A stretch of DNA of 64,000 nt. It comes from Candidatus Binataceae bacterium. GTDB lineage: Bacteria; Desulfobacterota; Binatia; Binatales; Binataceae. Positions 27,541-35,247 of the stretch are shown piece by piece. The notes under the pieces were generated by a model. That model was not told the DNA's origin and made no database searches. It saw only the letters and a program-made list of their open reading frames with translations. The translations under genes were made by a program, and so were the position numbers. The stretch spans positions 1-64,000 of the forward strand of contig JASHPB010000128.1 of assembly GCA_030038355.1 (NCBI GenBank). The letters run 5' to 3'. Every line of letters starts with the position of its first letter. Position 1 is the stretch's first letter.

Positions 27541-28099
27541 CTGGAGGGAATAACACGCATTCCGCCGGTTGACATCGAGACACTTCCGCCAGACTTGCGC
27601 GAGGTACTCGCGGAGCAGCGCAAGCACTTCGGCGCTCCGCTGCATCCGAACCTCTTCTATGCGCGCAACCCGGCATACTTCGGCGCCGCGCGGGCGATGT
27701 GGACAGTCATCCAGCAAGCCACAGAAAGAGTACCCGGTACGCTTAAGAGCACTGCTCAACCACCGTGTTGCCTGGTGGAATGGCTGCGAGTTCTGAATGG
27801 ACTCCAAGGCTGCCGTTGGCAGCAGACTTGGCGTCCCGAATGACAAGATCGAGGATCTCAACGACTATGCGTAGAGCCCCCTCTTCACCGATGTGGAAAA
27901 GGTGGCGCTCGAATACGCAGATGCGATGACCGATACCCAGCGCGAGGTCGAGGACGAACTATTTCTGCGTCTGCAAAAGCATTACAACGACGACACCATC
28001 GCGCAGATCACAATGATCATCGCGTGGGAGAACTCGTCGTCACGCTTCAACCGCGTTCCGCATACCATCGCAGTGTTTTTGGAAGCCCTGACCGACTAG
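27541..28099 (+). pseudogene. carboxymuconolactone decarboxylase/AhpD-like protein with in-frame TGA at CxxC; possible (decayed) selenoprotein
   Basis: Frame 1 MLEGITRIPPVDIETLPPDLREVLAEQRKHFGAPLHPNLFYARNPAYFGAARAMWTVIQQATERVPGTL, +1 shift near 27745, then frame 2 RALLNHRVAWWNGCEF-TGA-MDSKAAVGSRLGVPNDKIEDLNDYA-TAG-SPLFTDVEKVALEYADAMTD...HTIAVFLEALTD. Confidence 0.8.
27806..27829 (+). promoter_or_regulatory. bSECIS-like stem-loop downstream of the CxxC TGA
   Basis: GCTGCC-GTT-GGCAGC (27809-27823) perfect 6-bp stem, extendable by AAG/CTT across a 3-nt bulge; loop begins 18 nt after the TGA with G as first loop base. Confidence 0.4.
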
Positions 28100-28163
28100 C
28101 CGCACAGGGTTACCGTACCGGCGATAGGCACAAACCAGCGGCGACGGTGGCCAGTTCAATTCG

Positions 28164-28673
28164 CTACGAGCGGCTCAATCGCGTGTGCCTGCCGGTTCCG
28201 AATACGACCAGCGCCTCCAGAATATCGCTTCGCGTGACGATGCCGACTAGCCGACCGTCGTCAGCTATCGGCACCGATCCGATTCGCTGCTGACGCATAA
28301 CCTCGGCGGCGTTGATCAAGGTGCTGTGCGGAGCAAGAGCGATCGCGGGGTGAGTCATCACCGATTCGATCTTTGTCTTGCCGGTGACTGTAGCTGCGCC
28401 AGCGGCGGTCACAGCCGCTCCGGGCGCCGTCAAAGCGGGGCCGCGAAGGTCTCGATCGGTTACGATGCCGATGAGTCTACCATCATCGACGACTGGCAGC
28501 TGATTGATGCGGTGTGTCCGTAACAGCGCGCGAGCCTGCTCGATCGAGTCATTCGGACCTGCCGTATGAAGTTTGGAACTCATCCACTCTTCACAGGTCA
28601 GGAAAGTGATGCTCTTCTTCCGATGGTGTTCTTCGTGCTTCGAATTCTTGTGCGTCGCGTTGGATGCATCCAT
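28164..28673 (-). CDS. CBS-domain pair protein
   Basis: INQLPVVDDGRLIGIVTDRDLR and RIGSVPIADDGRLVGIVTRSDILEAL. Confidence 0.93.
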   Translation of the reverse strand: MDASNATHKNSKHEEHHRKKSITFLTCEEWMSSKLHTAGPNDSIEQARALLRTHRINQLPVVDDGRLIGIVTDRDLRGPALTAPGAAVTAAGAATVTGKTKIESVMTHPAIALAPHSTLINAAEVMRQQRIGSVPIADDGRLVGIVTRSDILEALVVFGTGRHTRLSRS

Positions 28674-28726
28674 AAACAGTCTCCTCGCGATGACTCTTTG
28701 TACCGGTCAGGCCTTGATCTGTGCAC

Positions 28727-29137
28727 CTACTTCGTTTGCAGGCTCTCGACGTAGGTGACGATTGCGTCGATTCTCTTCTTCACGGCGGCGTCGCTCGCAG
28801 GATTGAATCCTTCGCCCGGATTCTGAAGTTTGACTGCAAAAAACGGCATCTCCAGGCGTGCGTGAGAGGGGATCGCCTTACGGCCATCTACGATGTCGAC
28901 TACTTCATCGAACGGAAACTTCCCGCCATGGCGGGCCGCCAGCAGGGTTATATCCGGCGGCGTTGTGGACATGGCGATAGCCTGATTCGCGGGACCATTG
29001 CCCTTGCCGTCGGCGCCGTGACAATCGGCGCAGTAGGTCTCATAGTCCTGCTTACCGGTTTGCGCCGCTGCAATCGAGAGAGGCGCGACGACGGTGGCCA
29101 GGATTGCGCCGCAGACGAGGTACCTTATCCGGTTCAT
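28727..29137 (-). CDS. secreted c-type cytochrome
   Basis: Signal peptide; heme motif YETYCADCHGADGKGNG (CADCH) and distal Met region (EMPFF). Confidence 0.9.
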   Translation of the reverse strand: MNRIRYLVCGAILATVVAPLSIAAAQTGKQDYETYCADCHGADGKGNGPANQAIAMSTTPPDITLLAARHGGKFPFDEVVDIVDGRKAIPSHARLEMPFFAVKLQNPGEGFNPASDAAVKKRIDAIVTYVESLQTK

Positions 29138-29514
29138 GACTCTTCGTCTCTGTCGGGAATTTCTTCCTCGCTGGCAGGCCTCGGCGCGGGCGATTTCACG
29201 TCGCGGCGAAGTTGGCGCAGATGATCCTCCAGGCGGCGCCGGGCGGCGTCGAACGCCTCCCTGATCGCGACTGGGAGATCTTCCGCGGGCTGCCGATTAA
29301 TCGATATCTCGGCTTGCGGCGTGCGGAGATCGATACGGACTTTGAAGGGGCCGCCACGTCGATGATGATGCACCGCCGGAGCTTCAAGCACCACATGGCA
29401 GCCGGTAAGCCGCCCGAAGTATTTTTGCAGTGCTTCGGCATGTTGCTCGATCGTTGCGCGGATGGCGTCGGTCAACTCGAAGTCGCGCGAAGTGATTTGT
29501 AGATCTCGTTGCAT
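29134..29514 (-). CDS. HPF/RaiA-type ribosome-associated (sigma-54 modulation-like) protein
   Basis: MQRDLQITSRDFELTDAIRATIEQHAEALQKYFGRLTGCHVVLEAP...DLPVAIREAFDAARRRLEDHLR. Confidence 0.88.
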   Translation of the reverse strand: MQRDLQITSRDFELTDAIRATIEQHAEALQKYFGRLTGCHVVLEAPAVHHHRRGGPFKVRIDLRTPQAEISINRQPAEDLPVAIREAFDAARRRLEDHLRQLRRDVKSPAPRPASEEEIPDRDEES

Positions 29515-29553
29515 CTTTTGGTTCCTTCCGCTGGTAACTTGTCGGTCAGCTAT

Positions 29554-29733
29554 CTAGTGCGTCATCTTCCACAAGATCTCAGCTTCGGCCTGCAGCCAGT
29601 CCTGCATAGCGTCTCCCGGTCCGTCACCTCGTGCCTCGTACAATTCATAAGCACGCTTGCAAATTTCCTCGTGGCAGTCCGCGGCAATGCCGGCCTTGGT
29701 CGATTTTTCAGAGGGGATTTTGTCTTCTTCCAT
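29554..29733 (-). CDS. DUF2934-like small protein (59 aa, absent from supplied ORF track)
   Basis: Reverse complement reads MEEDKIPSEKSTKAGIAADCHEEICKRAYELYEARGDGPGDAMQDWLQAEAEILWKMTH*; RAYELYEARG...DWLQAEAE is the DUF2934 signature. Confidence 0.8.
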   Translation of the reverse strand: MEEDKIPSEKSTKAGIAADCHEEICKRAYELYEARGDGPGDAMQDWLQAEAEILWKMTH

Positions 29734-29827
29734 TTGAGTACCCCCGTTGCCCCTCGGACTTCTGCCGGGGTCTAGCGGGCGGCGATGCTTCGATTAAAGC
29801 ACCCGCCCGCCGCTGGGAGTTGGAGGC

Positions 29828-30343
29828 TCAGGCGGCGCTTTTCTTCTCGGCGTTGCCTTTCGGAGCCTCCACTTGGATCTTCACTTCCTTGGGGATCGCT
29901 TCCTTGGGCATCGGCGCCGTAAGCTCGAGCACGCCATCGTGATAGGTGGCTTTCAGCTCGTCGGCTTTGATCCCCTTGGGCAGCGATACCGAGCGTTCGA
30001 AGGCACCGTAGCGGATCTCGCGCCTCAGGTAGTCAGGCTTCTTGGTCTCGCTCTTCTCTTCGCGCGAGCCCTTGATCGTCAGCATGTCGCCCACGACCTT
30101 GATATCGACGTTCTTCGGATCGATACCCGGCAGATCCGTGCGAACGACGAACTTGCCGTCTTCGACGCGTGACTCGATCGCGGGCCGCATCACGCCTTCG
30201 GTTTGCCAATCGGCGAACAGATCGCGGCCCGGCAAGCGGCCGAACCAATCGCGATCGAAGCCGAAGCGCTCGAGCAGGTCGTCAAACTCGTTGCGAAATC
30301 GATCCAATTCCCTTGACGGTCTCCACTTTTCGAGCAATCCCAT
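29828..30343 (-). CDS. Hsp20/alpha-crystallin family small heat-shock protein
   Basis: RTDLPGIDPKNVDIKVVGDMLTIKGSREEKSE...YGAFERSVSLPKGIKADELKATYHDGVLELTAP. Confidence 0.95.
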   Translation of the reverse strand: MGLLEKWRPSRELDRFRNEFDDLLERFGFDRDWFGRLPGRDLFADWQTEGVMRPAIESRVEDGKFVVRTDLPGIDPKNVDIKVVGDMLTIKGSREEKSETKKPDYLRREIRYGAFERSVSLPKGIKADELKATYHDGVLELTAPMPKEAIPKEVKIQVEAPKGNAEKKSAA

Positions 30344-30685
30344 TGTCCTTTGCCTCCTACGGTTTTTTTGTCTTTGTGCGCACGTGAGAAACGCGCGTGG
30401 GCGCCTTGTTATGCTTGCTCAATTGATCGAAACATCGGCGCTCACGCCCTCGGCCTATGAACTCGAGCGCGACTTCGTGCGCCGTCGAACCCGTCCCTGA
30501 TTCCAAGCCATTCGCTCAACGACCACCAAAACCCGTGCTCGACTCGTTCGGGACGTCGAACTCGCAATCCCTTCATCCGGTCACGGCCGGGGAACTCATC
30601 TCCGGAAGCCAAGCGCGGCGCGCGCCGTGCGCGGGCGGTCTCGATTGAGATGCATTTGCCCATTGTCGTGCAACCTCCGCGCCGC

Positions 30686-31105
30686 CTATGCGAGTTCCTC
30701 GCCCGCTGCAGCGAGCCAGAGTTCTTTCAATCTGTTAGGTAACTGGCTGAAGACGTAGCGGGCTTTGCCGTGAACTTCCGTCGGGCTTTCGAGCGCTTCC
30801 TGGAGCACACGGAAAACGCAAATCACGGCAGCTTCCGCGTCGTGCAGATCCTCAAGCCCAACCATGCGCTGGACCTTCTCGAGGAACCTGCAGTTATCTA
30901 TAGAGCTAGCTTCGTGTCCAGGATAGTAGAGGGACATCAAGAGCATCCTCAGTGAGCTCGGCAAGCGGGTGGCTACATCCGCTGCTTCGACTGGCGTCAG
31001 ACGATCGCGCAACTCCTGGAAAACGGCGAAGATAAGAATCTCGGCCCGACGCTCGTCACACCCGAATCGTTCAGCCACTTCCCCCACGAATAGCTTGTCT
31101 TTCAT
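30686..31105 (-). CDS. DUF2267 domain protein
   Basis: From MKDKLFVGEVAERFGCDERRAEILIFAVFQELRDRLTPVEAADVATRLPSSLRMLLMSLYYPG...VFRVLQEAL: DUF2267-like. Confidence 0.8.
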   Translation of the reverse strand: MKDKLFVGEVAERFGCDERRAEILIFAVFQELRDRLTPVEAADVATRLPSSLRMLLMSLYYPGHEASSIDNCRFLEKVQRMVGLEDLHDAEAAVICVFRVLQEALESPTEVHGKARYVFSQLPNRLKELWLAAAGEELA

Positions 31106-31281
31106 CGAGTCTCTCCGTTGAAACCTGAGCGGCGCACGATCGACCTTGCCTGCTGAGCCTGAAATCGAGCCCACGCGAGCAGCCATGGAATAGAAGCGGC
31201 GAAAATCCAAACTGTTGAGAGCAGGTTCATGGCGTCAGTTTCCTGATGATGAAAGCGAATCGGCTTGCCCTGTTTTCTTCT

Positions 31282-31671
31282 TCAAGCAGCCAACGTTTGA
31301 GGTCCCGTGGTAGGAAGGACCCAATAGCGCTTCACCGAAAGCCTGCCGGCATTGAGAGACTTGAGGCCTTTCAGCAGCAGGCCCGAATCGATTCCCAGCA
31401 AGTCAAACAAGTTCTGGAAGTCGAACAGGGCGCTGACCTCAGCCTGCGGCTCAAACCAATCGCGAACCTCCTCGAACTTTCTGCGCTGTGAGGTATTCGA
31501 ACAGCCGCGATTGGCGACGTAGGTCCTGATGGCGTCCTCGAGCACGGCCCACAGCAGCCGGTATTCACCCTCGCGAATCGAGGAGCGGTGCCGCCGAATC
31601 AGATCGTTGTACTGGCAGGGAAGAATCGCGTCAGTAAGGTCTTCGGTCTGGAGCTCGAATCGGCTGTTCAT
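31282..31671 (-). CDS. hypothetical protein
   Basis: Plausible start at MNSRFELQTEDLTDAILPCQYNDLIRRHRSSIREGEYRLLWAVLEDAIRTY; no family recognised. Confidence 0.55.
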   Translation of the reverse strand: MNSRFELQTEDLTDAILPCQYNDLIRRHRSSIREGEYRLLWAVLEDAIRTYVANRGCSNTSQRRKFEEVRDWFEPQAEVSALFDFQNLFDLLGIDSGLLLKGLKSLNAGRLSVKRYWVLPTTGPQTLAA

Positions 31672-31992
31672 TTCCGTCTTCCTCTTTCGCCTCGTCGGTC
31701 TTGCGTTGGCTGTTTTGTCCAATCGCAGAGCAGCCCTTGTGCACTTGGCGTGCCATCGAAATTCCTTGGAATTGCGAGGATAACCGTTTGAGACGTGGGG
31801 CATCCGCGCCCCACCTTGGGGCGGCGGTTCCGCGGCAACGTTTGGAGTAATCGACTCCCCAAAAGGTCCTGGTCCAGGTCATCCGCAAGAAGAGATCGGG
31901 ATTCGAAGGACTTCGACGGCCGACTGCGCAAATTCTCGCGACGCCGCCCAAGCGGCACGGATCGTGAATTGACCAGCCGTGACAGGAAGTCC

Positions 31993-32457
31993 GTGGACCA
32001 ATCCAGCAAAAGCGATTCGCGACAAAAGGCGCCCTTTGTCAACTCGATCGCGGCTCTCGCGGAGGCTCCGAAGGCGCTAACCCTATTAATCGTTGACGAC
32101 GAGAGCGAGGTCGCAGATACCTGCGCGCGGGTCTTGAAGAGAGCCGGCTTCGATTGCGTCGTTGCCTACGACGCCCCCGCCGCTCTCGAGTTATTTGATG
32201 CGACGCGCCCCGCCTTGGTCCTATCCGACATCAACCTTCCCAACGGCGACGGCTTCGAGATCGCGCGTTACGTTCGCGATCGATCCCGAGTTACGCCCGT
32301 GATTCTCATGACCGCTCATCACAACCGCCAGATCGCCGGTCAGGCGGCCCGCGCCGGGGCAACGGGTTATCTGCGCAAGCCATTTTCCAACGTTGATCTG
32401 ACGACCGCCATTAAGTCCCTGCTGGACAATATTTCGGGTCAATCGGGAACCTTCTGA
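31993..32457 (+). CDS. single-domain response regulator (receiver)
   Basis: LTLLIVDDESEVADTCARVLKRAGFDCVVAYDAPAALELFDATRPALVLSDINLPNGDGFEI...KPFSNVDL; GTG start at 31993 preferred over ORF start 31795. Confidence 0.88.
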   Translation: MDQSSKSDSRQKAPFVNSIAALAEAPKALTLLIVDDESEVADTCARVLKRAGFDCVVAYDAPAALELFDATRPALVLSDINLPNGDGFEIARYVRDRSRVTPVILMTAHHNRQIAGQAARAGATGYLRKPFSNVDLTTAIKSLLDNISGQSGTF

Positions 32458-32479
32458 GCCGGCTGACTATCAAGCGTCG

Positions 32480-33619
32480 ATGAAGCAGATCTTTACATTA
32501 GCTTACAAGCTTCTGGTCAGTGATCGAGGCAAGTACACAGCGCTTCTGGTGGGAACTACCTTTTCGGTTTTTCTAATCGTTCAGATGACATCGGCGTTTG
32601 CGGGAATCCTCACCAAGGCCTCAGCAACCGTGATCAATGTGGGTGCGAAGATATGGGTTATGGACTCAGCCGCGACCAACACTGTGTTCGGCAGTATTCC
32701 GATGCCTGACTATGTGCTCGATGCGGTGCGAAGCATCAACGGCGTGAAGTATGCCGAACCGCTCTACGTCGGTTCGGCGCTGCTGAAACTGCACGACGGG
32801 ACTTATCAGTCCGCGACTGTGATCGGACTCGACGACACGACTCTGCTCGGAAGACCTGAATTGCTGGAAGGCAATATCGACGACATCTTTGCCGAGAACG
32901 GATTTATCGCGGTCAAAGACGAAGAGTTTCCCAAGCTGGAGAATCCGAAGATCGGAACTGAATTCGAACTAAACGACAATCGTGGCGTGATCGTAGGAAT
33001 TGCCAAAGTTCCGACTGGAGCACTCTACGGTACACCGACCCTTTACACTACATATTACCGGGCCATTCAGTACATTCCGTCGATGCGCTTTACAATTTCA
33101 TATATACTCGTCGCGCCAAAAGCTGACTCGGACATTCCATACATCAAGCGAGAAGTGGCGCGTCTTGGCTACCTGGCTATGACCAGCCAGGAGTTCCAGT
33201 CCGGAATTTCGGACTATCTGAAGTATAAGACTGGCATCGGTACTAATACGCTCTTGATGACCGTTATCAGCTTTCTCGTCGGTCTCTCAATAACCGGGCA
33301 GACCTTCTACACCTTCATCATTGAAAATCTCGAACACTTCGGGGCACTCAAGGCAATGGGGGCCAAAGGTCGGGAGCTGGTCTACCTGATCATCTTCCAG
33401 GCGGGGTTCACCGCGCTCGTCGGATACGGTCTCGGGATTGGCCTTGCGACGGTGTTGATAAGCGCCGCCAAACTCAGGTTGCCGGAATATGCATCTCGCG
33501 TGACCTTCACCAATCTGGGCCTGGCGTTTCTTCTCGTCCTAATAATCGCGAGTGCCTCCGGTTATGCGGGGGTGCGCAGAGTACTGAAGATCGAACCATT
33601 CGATATCTTCCGGGGGTAG
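32480..33619 (+). CDS. FtsX-like ABC permease, DevC-like
   Basis: MacB-PCD-like periplasmic region plus C-terminal 3-TM FtsX domain (ENLEHFGALKAMGAKGRELVYLIIFQAGF); resembles DevC heterocyst-type exporters. Confidence 0.85.
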   Translation: MKQIFTLAYKLLVSDRGKYTALLVGTTFSVFLIVQMTSAFAGILTKASATVINVGAKIWVMDSAATNTVFGSIPMPDYVLDAVRSINGVKYAEPLYVGSALLKLHDGTYQSATVIGLDDTTLLGRPELLEGNIDDIFAENGFIAVKDEEFPKLENPKIGTEFELNDNRGVIVGIAKVPTGALYGTPTLYTTYYRAIQYIPSMRFTISYILVAPKADSDIPYIKREVARLGYLAMTSQEFQSGISDYLKYKTGIGTNTLLMTVISFLVGLSITGQTFYTFIIENLEHFGALKAMGAKGRELVYLIIFQAGFTALVGYGLGIGLATVLISAAKLRLPEYASRVTFTNLGLAFLLVLIIASASGYAGVRRVLKIEPFDIFRG

Positions 33620-33620
33620 G

Positions 33621-34325
33621 ATGCCGCAGGTGGCGATCATGGCCAATAAGCTCACCAAATGGTTCGGCGAAGGTGACGCCCGAACCTATGCGGTACGAGA
33701 GGCGAGCTTCGAGGCGAACTGGGGCGAAATGCTCTACATCGTCGGACCGTCGGGCAGCGGCAAAACTACTCTCTTGAGCATGATCTCCGGAATCCTTCGG
33801 CCAAACTCCGGCTCAGTCAGTATAGACGGACGTAATCTGTGGAGTTTGTCGGACGACGACATCGCGGATTTTCGACTCAACACGATAGGTTTCGTGTTCC
33901 AGGATTTTCATCTCTTCCCGCGGCTCACAACTGCGGAGAATGTCGCAGTGCCGCTGATTCTTCAGAAACGAAGCTGGCAAGAAGCGCTGCGCGCCGCCTC
34001 CAGATGCCTTGAGATCGTCGGCCTAGCGGACAAAGCAGCCCTCCCCCCGACCAGGCTCAGCGGTGGCGAACAGCAACGCGTCGCGATCGCACGCGCGATC
34101 GTTCATCAGCCCGAGATTCTGATCTTTGACGAGCCGACCGCCTCTCTCGATGGAGAAACTGGCCGCAAGATCGTTTCGTTCGTCAAGTCCGAGATTCTCA
34201 CGGCCGAGCGATGCATCATCATCGTCACTCACGACAGCAGGATCTTCGAGTTCAGTAACCGAATAATGGAAATGGAAGATGGTCGCATCGCCGGTTTCGA
34301 GCAAGGAGTAGCCTGTGAAGCCTAG
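33621..34325 (+). CDS. ABC transporter ATP-binding protein, DevA/LolD-like
   Basis: Walker A GPSGSGKTT, signature LSGGEQQR, Walker B LIFDEPTASLD. Confidence 0.93.
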   Translation: MPQVAIMANKLTKWFGEGDARTYAVREASFEANWGEMLYIVGPSGSGKTTLLSMISGILRPNSGSVSIDGRNLWSLSDDDIADFRLNTIGFVFQDFHLFPRLTTAENVAVPLILQKRSWQEALRAASRCLEIVGLADKAALPPTRLSGGEQQRVAIARAIVHQPEILIFDEPTASLDGETGRKIVSFVKSEILTAERCIIIVTHDSRIFEFSNRIMEMEDGRIAGFEQGVACEA

Positions 34326-35247
34326 GATCGAACTCGTGCTGGCCGGCCTCGGACTAATTGCCGGTCTGTTTGGCGCCTATGTGTATGGCCTTCATGCTGC
34401 GTCCGAGCCGCCTGCGTTCAATCCTGCGGCCAATCCTTATGCAAAGGGAATCTACGCAGAGGGGATAGTCGAAAGCCACCAAAGTAACGGCGAGAACATA
34501 AATATCTATCCGAACATATCGGGTACGATCGTCGAGATTCCTGTGCACGAGGGGCAATTGGCCCAGAAGGGAACGGTTCTGATGCGCTTCGACGACTCAG
34601 TTCAACGGGCTACCATGGAGGCTGCGAGGGCTCAAATCACGTATGCGCGGGCGCAACTCAAGAATGTGCGGGACGAACTCGCGAAGGACGAAGCTTCATT
34701 TCGGTTTGATCCCAAATCGATAAGCACGTACACGCTCGACGATGCCAGAAACGCGGTCAAGGTGGCGGCGGGAAACCTCGAGGTTAACGAGAGAAATTAT
34801 AACGCGGCCAGGGCCCTACTTGGCTGGTATACGATCAAGGCTCCGAGTGACGGTCGGGTGCTGGCGATCAACGCTGCGCTTGGCAGCTACGTAAATGCGA
34901 ACCAGGGCACCTACGATACGTATACCCAGGGATTTGACCCAGTAGTCGTGATGGGACCATCCGAAGAGTACCTCAACGTTCGTTGTTACATCGATGAAAT
35001 TCTGATTCACAGGCTCGAGCCGGGACCACACATGCAGGCACGGATGTTTATCCGCGGCGCCGATATCACTGTTCCATTGGAATTCGTAAGGGTACAACCC
35101 TATGTCTCCCCGAAGATCGAACTTTCCGATGAACGGCTCGAGCGGGTCGACGTAAGAGTATTGCCCGTCATTTTCCGCTTCGCGCAGAAAGAGAAGCTGC
35201 CTATCTATCCCGGTCAGTTGGTAGATGTATACGTCGCTGGAAAATAG
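34315..35247 (+). CDS. HlyD/DevB-like membrane-fusion protein
   Basis: N-terminal TM; biotinyl-lipoyl-like NISGTIVEIPVHEGQLAQKGTVLMRFD; ..YTIKAPSDGRVLAINAALGSYV. Confidence 0.88.
   Translation: MKPRIELVLAGLGLIAGLFGAYVYGLHAASEPPAFNPAANPYAKGIYAEGIVESHQSNGENINIYPNISGTIVEIPVHEGQLAQKGTVLMRFDDSVQRATMEAARAQITYARAQLKNVRDELAKDEASFRFDPKSISTYTLDDARNAVKVAAGNLEVNERNYNAARALLGWYTIKAPSDGRVLAINAALGSYVNANQGTYDTYTQGFDPVVVMGPSEEYLNVRCYIDEILIHRLEPGPHMQARMFIRGADITVPLEFVRVQPYVSPKIELSDERLERVDVRVLPVIFRFAQKEKLPIYPGQLVDVYVAGK

Noticed and set aside
27872-27874. Second recoded codon (TAG) in the CMD gene
   Set aside because: No pyrrolysine context; treated as a nonsense lesion or sequencing error, and it weakens the claim that the CMD gene is functional.
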